A stretch of DNA of 64,000 nt, from the NCBI GenBank assembly GCA_022829145.1, contig CM040762.1:24422436-24486435 (forward strand). The letters run 5' to 3'. Below are positions 36,305-47,654 of this stretch, one piece after another. The stretch is from Albula goreensis (lineage: Eukaryota > Chordata > Actinopteri > Albuliformes > Albulidae). Position 1 is the first letter of the stretch, and each line of letters opens with the position of its first letter. Made by a program: the position numbers and the translations under genes. The notes beneath the pieces are model-generated. The model saw only the letters and a list, made by a program, of their open reading frames with translations, made no database searches and was not told the DNA's origin.

Positions 36305-38468
36305 CCTCTAGCCAGTCAGATGCCTGCATTCTCCCTGCTCCTGCTGCACGTGTGTATTTCTCTGGTGGACTGTAGCGTAAACACAAGAAGCAGCAGTCGT
36401 ACACAGTTCAGAAAGCCTGCCTTACACTCCCTCAAACTAGCAGGGGGAATGTTGCAGCGAAGGAACAGGCTAATAAATAAGACCAGGCGTTCCAAACTGG
36501 GAGAAAAAGCTAACAAACTAGCATAGCTCTGACTTTCATTAATTAACAAAGGAAAGAAAAGAGGCTGAACCTTATTCACTTGCTCCGTGTTCTGGAATGT
36601 CCCGGAACTCTACTGGGACTGAGATGGAGATGCGTCACACAGTCCTGCAGGGAAAGCAGAGGAGGCAAGAGGTCTGGTTTACAGTCCACTCACCGCATGT
36701 CATGAGACTAGAGCTAACATATAAGGACACGCATCGCATACTCCCACGTTGCCCTTTAAAAGATTCCAAGCTGAGATCATGTGGCCTCCAAGAATCTGAC
36801 GTGCGCTGGCTAACTCCAGCTTTCTTTTACTGTTCCATAAAATATGAGTCACTAAGCTGGGACATGTTAAGAAGCCCAAAGAGTAATCAGCAAAAAAAAA
36901 AAAAAACTCTCCCAGTTAAGAATGGTTTTTAATATCTCACTCTTTCATTAATGACATTTTCGGATTTCATTTTATTTCATATTCATAATTGTGGCTATTA
37001 TTATATTCTAATAAACAGTTGTTGTACATATATATACAGTGGTGTACTGGAGGGTATATAAATGTATATTTAGTAGACCCACCTAAACTTTTGGAGATGT
37101 ATACCCACCTATTAGCCTTTTGCCATTAATACATATGGGCTTTGAGTTATAGTGTGTACAGTGTATCTATCTATTAGCCTTATTACCATTCACTCAGACA
37201 GTACTATGATACTCACCTAATACCAATACAGCAGACAGTATATTCATATACAGCACTGCATATGTATAATCCATAAGGTTTTAATTATATATTATATATT
37301 TAATAACATATGATAATAATACATAGTGATTTAGAAATTCGTCTTTATACTGGTCTGTTTAGAAACCAGTTTATTGCAGCTCGTAGTTGGCGTTGGATTA
37401 AGACAGTTAATCGTTTTGCATGCCCCTTACCTGCACTGACGAGGTTCAACAGCTAGAGGGCGACCATTTTAGGGGGCCCCTCCTGCTCTACACAGCACTA
37501 TGTGGTGGTCGCAGTCACCAAATCCGAAAAGGAAGTTATGTTCACAAACCTAGCGACGGCAGCTCTTGGTCCAGGAGACGCAGGGAGACGGCACAGCGTG
37601 AAAGTCCACCCTGAGCTCCTCTGTCTGGCGTCTGACAGTCGGAAGTTGACAAGTCTTTGAGCTGGCAGCTGCTTGGTTCTAAGGGGCCCGCTGGAGCTAC
37701 AAAAAGTATTGCAGCAGGAGTGATTTAAACATTGCCTGCAAGCATTTTAATCAAATATAAAGTCTGAAACACAGACGAGTAATGACCCCCCACAACACTT
37801 GCCAACAGATGCCATTTTGTAAATTGAATCCCGAGGCCATTAAGATATATATTATAACCTTGAGAAACACGTTAACCCTGTGTTAGCAAAAAAATACTGA
37901 ATTCATTGTCACAATGCATTCAAGCAAAAGAACCCTCATTCTATCCTGTTATTAATATTTTATACTTGTTTATAATCAATTTAGCATCCATGATTAAACA
38001 TGAAAGTGAAGCAGGATATTCATATAATGGTATTTTAATTGATTGCGTGCTATTTGCAAGCACATACATTAATGTCCTCTAAGTGCTAGTTAATCTTTCT
38101 GCCTTGGAAGAACTCACATGTGGTATTCGCGTTAACATCTCTTTTCTCAAAGTCTTCCTTTCACGAATTACCAATGCAGCTCAGCTTTTCTTTGGCTTGA
38201 AGGATTTCATCTGAGGATGGAAAGCGAGACTGAGAAAAGTTGATTAAAACACATTTTAAAAAGTGCCATCTAAAGTAAATAATGAAACTGTCGTCCATTT
38301 TTTTTTTTTTACAAAGCATGCACTAATGGCTGAAAAAGTTAACGGAAAAGTTTGATAATTGCAGTTTAATCTCGGGGAGACTGATGAGGTAAATGTATAA
38401 TTTGGGTACCTAGAGCTTCATCGTTTTCAACTGTTGTGCTTCAGTCCAGGCAGAACACAGTGGGCCTT

Positions 38469-38501
38469 GTGTTTTTGTAACCAGAACGGTTACAAAAACA
38501 C
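38469..38501. repeat. Perfect 14-bp inverted repeat with 5-base loop
   Basis: gtgtttttgtaacc, agaac, ggttacaaaaacac. It lies in a GGA2 intron or intergenic sequence. Function unknown. Confidence 0.8.
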
Positions 38502-41293
38502 ACTCTTCACCTCCATGGCAGTTTTCATTTCTAATTCTACATTCAAGTCATTACTCAGATTCATCCATATATGTACATTGATTTCGTCTTAACTATTAAT
38601 CAGAATGAGTCACATATATAATGGTTTTAATTATACTCTTTCTGTTGTGTGTTTTATTCGACACTAAAAATCACGAGGTTCCGTGTGCCTGTTTTGTCTG
38701 TGCCAAAGGGCATTCGCTTGTGGAAAAAACCGAAGTCAGACATTCTTAAGGCCTGTTGTCATTGGACGAAAGAAGACTGGCACCAGGTGGTTTCACAACC
38801 GTCTGTGTATGTGTGTGAGTTCATAATCACGTAGGCTGCTTTTAACCCTTGACCCTCCCCGAGTGTATTAATTTACGCTGGTGTGATTAACCTGTGAAAT
38901 GTATTCACCTGTTATTCTGCATAATGTGTTTTCCATGAAAATCATTTAGTCCAGTGCGTGTGCCAAAGAATGTAGGCTGGTAGAGAAGTGCTGGGGGTAC
39001 AAGAAGAACAACTCTTATCATACACGCTGTCCTTGAGTAATGAAGCAATGCCGTATATAGAGGCAGACGCAGATGTTCTACTTTTGCGATTCTCCTGGAC
39101 CAATTGGAGAAAAGTAATTAAATGATGTCTCACAAGGACTTTTGACTGTATAAAGAAGGTTCTGTCCTCTATATTCTTTGGACAAAGCCATTGCATTGCT
39201 GAATGCACTGCTTCTCCCATATTGCAATGTTAAAATAGACAAAGACAGCTTTGACTGTACTCCATTATTCAGGGATATTTTTACACGGCACAACCCATAA
39301 AATCAATCCAGGGAGTTTATTTTACCCTGGATGTCCGACGAAGTGAATTACAACCACAGGTGAGCAAACGGTATAAAGTGCAGGTGTGAAAAAAGAGAGC
39401 CAAGAAGAGGAAAAACTCGACTGTGATTCAACTCTAATTTACAGTTTTGCAAGCTAACAAGGTTCTGGACAGAGAATTAAGTAACAAGTATCACACCAGA
39501 CAATAGACTTGACAGTTGAATTCTAATACAATTCCCTTCATTTTATCTTTTACCGTTGTGTATTACCTCAGACACTCCACTAATAATCTTCAGAAAGGGG
39601 TCAGACATAGTCAATATGTAAAACCATTAGCTTTGAGCACTGCTAGGGAAATGGTTGATGCTTATATGCTAATGAACTATCTAATGCAATGTAATGGTTC
39701 TCCTCGCTGCTAAGGCCTCACTTTTTAATCCTTCTCTGTCTCCTGCAGACGGTTGTGCTCTCGTCTGGTTCTTCCGTCTCTTTGCACAACGCTCCACCTC
39801 TTACACGACGCTGATGCGTTTTGACACCTTCTCCATTGTCTGCTGGTCCAGTGAAATACTGAGCACAATTATACCATCATAGTCAATGTCGTATATACTC
39901 ATATCCTACTAGTAAAAGGCCTATGTCAACAACCTAACAGAAACAGCAATTACAAAAAATATGTAATCGAAGAATTGGAATGTGACCAACGTGGTACTTA
40001 AGGGCACACTGTTTGAGTGTCTTTGGACTAAACTGTCTTTCATTCATTATATCAATAAAACTCTCTCTGAAGTGCTGTGCAATTGAACTGCATGGAGGAT
40101 TATATTAATTGAATAACTCCTGACAGTATATGAAATGAAAAGACTTGGTATGCTTCTCGGCAGGTAAGCATACCATGAGATGAATGCAGTGACAGCATTC
40201 CAGTTTTATGATACGGCTGGCAGAGTTAGCTGTGGAAGACGATGCGAGCCGCGGTCTATGTGCCGCTAGGGCAAGACCACGGGTCCGACGTTACACCAGA
40301 CGTAGTCACTACATCGTAGTCACTTTTCAAAACTTTTGCTAATAACTACCGAGAACAAATAGACTGTTTTTTTTTTTTTTTTTGCAATCAGACAGTACAG
40401 AACAATGACACTTTGATGTTAGGTATTTTGAAAAATTATACGTGGCCTGTCAATCTGAATGACCGGCAGTCACGGAAGTTCTGCAATTACAGAACAAATA
40501 CAGGCGATCAAATTGCCAGTCATTACGAAATGGTTTATTTCGGGAAATACCAAGAGGATGTTAGCCGTTTTGAAAAAATGACGGCTTGTCTAAAATGACT
40601 TGCATTTGGGTTGGCAGGACTTCTGTCATTTTTGTCAAGTACCTAACATCGGTGCGCACCAGAAAAGACCATTCAAAAATGTACATTATCATGAGTGGAG
40701 GCACAATAAGCTGTCAGTCACTGATTGGTTGGAACCAATCAAAACAAATATACATTGTACATATAGCGATGTGTTTTTCATTCACACCTTTTTCCTAAAG
40801 TTGTTATTAAGGAAGTCGTTGCGTTACAAAGTGGAATTCATGTGCCCCAAAATGAGTGGTACTTTCCTATTGTGTACTACAAACAACCCATAAAATAGGA
40901 TACTTATTTTATGATAAACTTTACTTTGGCTGCAGCGATTTCATTGTGGCACTTAGACATAGAGAAATAACACATAGGAGGTGGAGTTTAATTAAACCAT
41001 TGATGATGACCAATAAAGGACGAAATCTAACACAACTTCAACTAGGAGACTCATAGATCATTCAGTGTGACAGCATATACGGTCATATGAAAAACACAAA
41101 AGTCGCCATCGTTTGATAAAGCTACAGGTAAATACCCAGCTACAGGTAAATACTGAAGTCTTAATAAATCCTAGTATTTCTATTTTACAACAGAGAATAA
41201 TGTTCTTCTATTTCTATATACACATTATAGATTGGCAGAACAGGTCCATCTATATTGACATTCATGAGGTCTAATTTACCGAGTACCGTAGAA

Positions 41294-41476
41294 CAGGGAT
41301 GTTTCTAGACTTTTAGCACTACTGGGGCACAGGCCCCCAGTGCCCACATCCTCATACTTGCAATTCATGATACATTTTTAAAAAACTATTTTATTTTTCA
41401 TGATCATTTACTGGGGCAAAACAAAGTATTACTGGGGCATGTGACCCAGTGAATAGGGTCATGTGACACCCCTGCT
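41294..41476. mobile_element. hAT-like MITE with CAGGG(A/G)TGT ends between GGA2 exons
   Basis: The left end cagggatgtttc and the right end gtgacacccctg form diverged inverted termini around a 180-bp noncoding unit. Internal repeats of tactggggca are present. The CAGGGGTGT end is widespread in fish hAT elements. No clear target duplication was found. Confidence 0.5.
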
Positions 41477-42479
41477 GTATACTTTAGCAAAGATGTGGAA
41501 TCAGATTTGCAGAAGCACTGGTCAGCTGAATGTGGCATGAATCCACAAGCAGCGTATCCCTCTTAGGTGTTTAAACGGCGAACCTCGTTGGGACTTATGG
41601 CCAGTTCTCGTCATCACAACCGCTTCATCACTCTTACCATTGATACAAAATGAAAACAAAATACAGTGGAAATTATAAAAAGGGACAAGAGATTCCCAGA
41701 AGTAATTGTTTATTAATTTATATGAAGATCTGTGGCTACAAAGCGAGAGTCGCCCTTTGAAAAGTTCAGTAACAGTTGTGTACGCTAAATGATAATTCTC
41801 GTCAAAAGATTCAGCAAACAAAGTATAAATCACAGGACTGCAAAAGCAGACGGCAGTAGTTCCTGCACTGATGTAACTGTTTGCAGTCAGAATAAAATTT
41901 GCACGTCATTAGAGCATACCTTTGATTTTTCTTCATCAAAAACCTCTTCGCTCGGTGAAGGGGGCGGAATAACAAGTAGCTTGGGGTCATTCTTCACAAT
42001 CACTGAGGATAAACACATGGCAGATATACATCACAGAACTAGGGATGGAACTGCATGCTATTCCTCATCATTATTCTTTCTGTCATTTTCTGATCTAATG
42101 CATAACGGCAATGCTGGAGTAAGAAGTGAATTTATTTGGAGAGGCATAAGCAGAACTGGAGGGCAGAATACAGAATTTACAACTTGTGGATGACAGACCT
42201 TGTTTTTTAGCATAGAATAAGCCTCTTGGAACTTGACTTCATCTTTCAGCCACTGTAAAACCCATGCAGGGCACCAGTCGCATTTAACTTGACCCTCTCT
42301 GTGCTCCATTCACCTCAACACTGTGAGACAGACAAACATTCATCATTTTCAAAAGAAACCTCTTTTTTATGATTTTTAATATTTCATCCCTGTCTGATGT
42401 GTCTTGAGGCCACACTTGTTCTTACAGATCTTGCCGCACGCGCATTGCTCATTCGTTGTCGATGTGTCGCTTGCATGGA

Positions 42480-43230
42480 TAGTTTCCTATGGGTCCATCC
42501 GGTTTGGGTGGTCACCCCCCCCGCCCCCTCCTTGGGCTCTCCTGCAGGTATGCTTCTCTGGGACTTTCCGTAGCTTGTTTGGGTTCTTCCTCTCAGAAGA
42601 CAAAGGTTGTGTTGCTAGCCAACCCTGCTAGCATCTCTTCAGCTGTCCCCAGCCAATTCGTGATCGTCATCCATTCCTGAACATCCATGGCTGCACTAGA
42701 GGAAAACAGTTCTTACGAACATCTTCTGATGCTCTTGGGCACATCATCAGTGATAGTACCTGGGGTCTTCGGGTGTTCGGGTCTTTCGACTTTCAGACAC
42801 CTTCGCCCAGGCGACTCCCTTCGGCCAGGGTTGATCGAGTCCCGGCCTGCGCCCAGGTAGCCTGCCACGGATCGCCCCTCTTGATCCAGAACCATCTTGA
42901 GGCTTTCTCAGCCCCCCGGCTGTTGCTCGGATGGTTCTTCTTTTATGCACTCCAGTGATGCCCAGAAGGCTGCAGACCTTGCAGAGTGCGTATCCTACAA
43001 AGCATGTGCAGCCGACCACAATGGACACACATTTAGCACACCACCCCCTCTGGGCGCTATTCCTCCAGGCCAGCATATCTGGTCTTCTTCCCCTCACTGC
43101 CTTCCTCCATTCTCTCCGCCCAAGGCACAGTCAGCTCGAGCCGTAGCACTTGTTTATCTGAATCTGAGAACAGGACGATATATCCTTATACCCAAAAAAC
43201 AGGAGGGACAGGGGTCCTTCAGTCCTCTCT
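42480..43230. other. GC/C-rich low-stop segment, possibly a retroelement remnant
   Basis: It differs from its AT-rich surroundings: C-rich on the plus strand, with overlapping open frames on both strands. The plus-strand frame ends LRTGRYILIPKKQEGQGSF, weakly recalling the (F/Y)xVPKKDG entry to reverse transcriptases of DIRS/Gypsy elements. It lies between the GGA2 relic and an orphan exon-like block. The assignment is weak. Confidence 0.25.
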
Positions 43231-43294
43231 TCTCTGTGTCACTTTGTCACAAGCAAACCATAATTTGAGTAGCTATATATCACATGAAAACATA

Positions 43295-43320
43295 TATGTA
43301 TATATATATATATATATATG
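43295..43320. repeat. AT microsatellite
   Basis: (TA)n run of about 13 units. Confidence 0.85.
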
Positions 43321-43363
43321 TTTACATGTATGCCACATGTTTTGTTTGTGGGCCCATTTTTAC

Positions 43364-43523
43364 CTCAGTGTCAGTACTAGCTATCACTTCTCCTATTATG
43401 ATTTTGTGCTTCCTCTTATGGATCTGTGCCTGGATCCTCTGACACAAGTATCGGTGGTGGCACACCTTCTCCTGCTCCCGTTCCCTCTCAAGCTCGCGTT
43501 GGATTTGGCATTGATTTGACAGA
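43364..43523 (-). CDS. Orphan exon-like block encoding a charged coiled coil
   Basis: On the minus strand an acceptor (cattag) precedes 43523 and a donor (gag|gtaaaa) follows 43364. The 160-nt block encodes 53 aa in one frame: QCQIQRELEREREQEKV, then CHHRYLCQRIQAQIHKRKHK, then IIIGEVIASTDTE. The Glu/Arg heptad pattern predicts a coiled coil. It does not match the VHS domain expected upstream of GGA2. No flanking exons were identified, so it may belong to an unrecognised gene, a transposon, or be chance. Confidence 0.25.
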
Positions 43524-44349
43524 CTAATGAAAACGTTATTCTGATATTTCAAGATACAGGAAGGAGAGAGAAAGAGAGAGAGGGAGGCAGAGATTACCTA
43601 AAGATGAGGACTCTTGACAAAAAATCTGCTTTTTAAGAAAGAATACAAATAAGATTAGGGCAGGAATTAAAAATCTATTATTGCTATTATTTTATCATTC
43701 AATGAAAACATAATGGATTAATTGAATTGCTATTTTCATGTTTTTCATGAAAATGTTCAGATTGTTTCCAGTTTCCATTTTTGAAGGCGTTAAGACCCCT
43801 TTAAAACAAGACCCTATTTATATAATATTTAACTGAATCCAGTTAAATAATCCATTTCCAAGTTTTTTTATTATTTCATATTTCACCCTAAGTATATATA
43901 ACATATATATATCTGAACAGTCTCATCTATGACTGGCCCGTTCTCTTTGTGATTCTGACATACTCTGCAGTATTTCCCCCTTTGATGCAGCTATACTGAG
44001 AGGTCTCGGGTTTTGTTAATGTTTGTTATACTATTCCATGTGCTTGTGCAAAGACACAGTTTGCTTTGAGAATGAGAGTATTTGCATCTTTTATATGTTT
44101 AAATGGCGTGTTGGTGCAGTGTTTTATGGGTATGTGCTTGTATGTGCTAGCATGCGTGCCTGCGTATGCGTGTGAACGCGTTGGTATCTAGGAGTGGCTA
44201 TTTTGAAAAAGGAAGAGGTCATTCGTGGATCTGTAAAGTTGTATCTTTATCACGATTGAAAGATTAACATTTAACAAAAATTGTAATTTTTTGCAATGAT
44301 AAAAGTTGAAAATGAAACCTCTCCTGCCATAATTTACCCATTTTTGAGT

Positions 44350-44762
44350 AGCATGAGGTGCTTTTATATCAAACTGTTCTGGGAACTTTTTTGAGAGGAA
44401 CTACCCTCTGGGTAGGTTCCACAAGAACTATGAACCTTCAAGGGCTTTTTCCTGTTGGCATTCGCACCACCAGCAATGCTAAGGTGAAGTAAGCCAGCGG
44501 TTAGCATACCAATGCCATTTCTGCATGGTTAGTACACCAACGTCCAATCACCAATCGCCGATCCACTTATGTCAGTCAAGGTTCCTCCTGTGCTGGGAGA
44601 GTACCTACCCAGAAATAGGAGCTAAAAAAAAGTCCCTCAGAATGGCGTTCTAAGAACTACGATAGTTCCCAGTTCCTGCAATGTGGACACAATAAAAGGG
44701 GGGTAGTTCCTCCAGCAGTTCTTAGAACTATGAACAAGTTCCTCCAGTCTGAAAGCGCCCAG
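44350..44762. mobile_element. MITE-like element with diverged inverted termini
   Basis: The left part (ggtgcttttatatcaaac, gttctgggaac, gaggaactaccctctgggt) and the inverted right part (gagtctgaaagcgccc type end, gttcctcc, gggggtagttcctcc) are diverged inverted repeats of a GGxGCTTT-ended fish MITE. Several gttc/gaac subrepeats lie inside. Boundaries are approximate. Confidence 0.5.
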
Positions 44763-45584
44763 TGTCAATGATAGTTAACAGTACCAAACTACACCTGCAG
44801 TTGAGTTTGATTTGTTTGTGTCCTTCTGTGTTGGAGAGGCGATTGCGTTAGGAAGCGTTTGGAAGTAACAGACATATAAACAGGCAACATGTTGAGACAC
44901 AGGACACGTCGACTTTCACACAAAGCAACATTCATGCCGCTCAGCCGTATTTCCAAAGCAATACATGTTGAAATAAAATTGTTTCAGTTTTTTAAAGGGT
45001 AACTAGCCTAGCACCCTACCTCTTCATCTTTCCACACCAGCGAACCTTACGTTCTCCAATGACCAAGGCAAAAGAAAGGTAAGGGTTTGTCTACAGGCTC
45101 TGAGAGATTTGAAGCCAGAACATGTTGACTTTCAGCCCAAAATCTGACCTTTCCACTACCTGGGAAAAGTCCGTTAAAACCATTCACATTCTGGCTTCAG
45201 CTTCAGTGTTTCTGTGACAAAGATAAAAGTGCTGAGTGAACCAGTACTTGGGAATGCAACTGACAACATTGTGGGTGTGCGGCTACAGTCCTACCTTCCT
45301 GCCACTCCCCTATACATAAAAACTTGTTGAAGACAAGGCAGTGTTATTTCCTTATGTTTTTGCCGCATCTCCTTGCTGTGACGTTGTTTGAATGAGCATG
45401 TGAATGTATCATGACGGGAAAAGCATATTTAGCTGGGCAGTTTGTCATTAAGGGTAATTAAATAATGGCCACTTAAATAAAATCATTGGACGTTTTAAGA
45501 ATAAAACATTTAAATCCACAATAATTTATAACTACTAGTGTGTGCATGCTGTTTCAACTGGATTCATCTGTTTTAAACAGAAGA

Positions 45585-46680
45585 GTGAATGTAGGAGGAA
45601 TTCTGGTCAGCACAATTGTGTACAAATTGGGGATTGTTTTCATTTGTCTGTTTGTGTGTTCATTCAGGTTTCTCTTTTCATCAGATCAGATATGACTCTA
45701 GAACCTGGACTGCAAACTCAAGATCAAATAATATTGTCTCTTATGCCATGTCACTTATGGCATAATAAACTAACTACTTTTAAAAACATTTCTCTTGTAT
45801 GAATACTTATTGTACTGAATTCCTGTTCTTCTTTAGTGTGGTTTTGCAAAACCATGTTCCTGCTTTCACTACACCATCACTGACCATAAAACCCACTTTG
45901 AAAATCATTGCTGGGCAATAAACTAAGGATTTGCTGCCTTACAGCCCAATACATTATGCTAAGAACAAGACACTCACAGCCCTTGTTTCACAGGTAATTC
46001 CGTTTTAAAGTTTGGTAATTAAAAGTGAAGAATTTGTCTCCCTCTGCCGGAACTAAAACGTCATTACTACAATATAGTTAGAGTTACAAATGCTGGTTTT
46101 TAGACCCCATTAAATTTCAATTGAAAATACAGATTCAATGACAAAAATACATTCAAATTACTTTATTACTAGTAAATTACATATTTACCATGATGAAATA
46201 AACTGTATTTATGACTTATTTAAAGAACTGAAATGTAAAAATAGAGACTCTCAACCACATAAATACAATCATAAGTAATTCTCTGCATCAGTGTTCTAAA
46301 CCTGTGAAGCAAAAGTATACATTCTTCCCACATTACCATTCTTACCACAGCATATTAGCAGAACATTGTGAATGAGCACCAGACAACAGTAAGACAAGAA
46401 GGGGACATTCCGCCCAACTAAGTTCATTTTTCATTGTAATAATGAGAAGGCCTGTTCACAAATACATATATTTGAAGAGTTTATGCATATAACATTTAAA
46501 GCTACGATAGTCTCTGATTATTATTGTTAGCATCCTGCTTTTAACTTGACTCATCGGTGCAAATTCGCTGTTTGACAGTCGGAGGAATTTTGGGACAGAA
46601 TAATTGTGTACACATTGGGAATTTGTCTCCCTCTGCTGGCCATTAAACGTCCCTACAACAGCGCAGTCAAGAGCCTGACA
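45585..46680 (+). repeat. Dispersed duplicated modules (about 60-90 bp)
   Basis: The block 45594-45630 (ggaggaattctggtcagcac then aattgtgtacaaattggg) is repeated at 46580-46620 (ggaggaattttgggacagaa then taattgtgtacacattggg). The block near 46033-46075 (gaatttgtctccctctgccg, aaacgtcattactac) is repeated at 46620-46665 (gaatttgtctccctctgctg, aaacgtccctacaac). The 46.58-46.67 kb copy joins both modules, so it probably represents the fuller repeat. Confidence 0.65.
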
Positions 46681-47537
46681 TCCACTTGCAAAGCTAATGC
46701 AGATACATATGCTTATTTTAAATTTGCGGATGTAAGCCTCTCTGTGATGCTGTAATTTAACTTTTTTTAAGAGAGCATGCAACATGATAATTGCTGTCAA
46801 AATTCTATGAAGTTGCGCATGTATCAAAAGCAACAATTTTAAATACATACCCACCTAACGGAACAAACTGTTAATGCGTCAGCTTATTCTTACCGATGTC
46901 TAGGGTCAAGGAAAACTAACTCTCGAGCAAATTAATTACATTCCTTAGGTATTAAATCAATTATAACATACCATATCAAGCGATGTTTCTCGTTCAACGA
47001 TTATCACCATGTAAAAATGTATTTCAGTTTTAATTAAATCTTCACTGTTTATCAAACCAGTGGTTTTATTTACTTCATTCACCTTAAGTCTAATGAAACA
47101 TTATGCTCACCGAAAATTAGAAGCTGAGATGACAATTCAACCAGCAAATGTCTTAGTTCACATTCACAACACATTATTTGATGCATTTTTAAGAACTGTT
47201 GATCACAAAAACTAAATGCGATGCATTAACTTATATATGGTATATTTAAAATATGAATTTTTCATTTAGCATACAGATTATGGCTCAGCTCTCTCATAAT
47301 TATCAGGTTGTTAATTTGAGTAGCAGAACACTGATCCTAAATCACCGGTAAGCACCTCACCTCAGTCCTTATCCCATAAGTAAACCAGAGCAGGCATAAA
47401 AAAAATTATCGGTGAACCCCAAAATTACTGGTGACCCTTTACCCTAAAAAACAATTCTCTCAAACTCTTGCACTGTACTGGGGTTCCGAAAGACCCCATT
47501 TTCTCATCATATGTTGCAACCCTTTCCTGGGACACTG

Positions 47538-47654
47538 ACATTCCGGAACTGGTGCAGCGCTGCGCATATGCGCGCCAAACCCAGCTGTTCGAAATGCGCA
47601 GTTGTGACAGAGGCTGGCCCATTTGCTGAGACAGCCACGCCGCCTCGCTTAAAA
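47538..47654 (+). promoter_or_regulatory. HIRIP3 promoter region
   Basis: Within 120 bp of the start codon lie an ETS site (ttccggaac, 47541-47549) and a palindromic NRF1-like site (tgcgcatatgcgcg, 47561-47574). The local G+C is raised and there is no TATA box. This fits a housekeeping chromatin gene. The transcription start is not defined. Confidence 0.5.

Larger units (their letters stand above)
33775..42313 (-). pseudogene. gga2: GGA2-like Golgi clathrin adaptor, scattered broken exons
   Basis: Minus exons in order: 42313-42199, the end of the VHS domain (EWSTERVK, then after a -1 frame break WLKDEVKFQEAYSMLKNK); 42002-41920, start of GAT (IVKNDPKLLVIPPPSPSEEV, ending EEKSK); about 39866-39757, GAT helix (QQTMEKVSKRISVV, then an in-frame TAA and EVE); 34480-34312, gamma-ear (SIAVYDESGFRVMLHFTRDS, then VRDVVFQIAVPK in a shifted frame); and 33871 to about 33775 (MAVKLPSSTGARLPPYDPV, AAISQVLL). 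PPPSP before the EEKSK block matches GGA2 rather than GGA1/3. GGAs sort mannose-6-phosphate receptors at the trans-Golgi. Most of VHS, the clathrin hinge and the last strand block (RLRYKLTF) were not found. Either a decayed gene or a real gene in poor sequence; TE insertions separate the exons. Confidence 0.72.
43600..47535. other. AT-rich intergenic stretch before HIRIP3
   Basis: Holds the MITE-like element at 44.35-44.76 kb and the duplicated modules at 45.59 and 46.57 kb. No exon is supported on either strand. Confidence 0.45.

Noticed and set aside
42747-43097. 116-aa minus ORF in the C-rich segment as a gene
   Set aside because: Open frames exist on both strands because of base composition; residues are not family-like.
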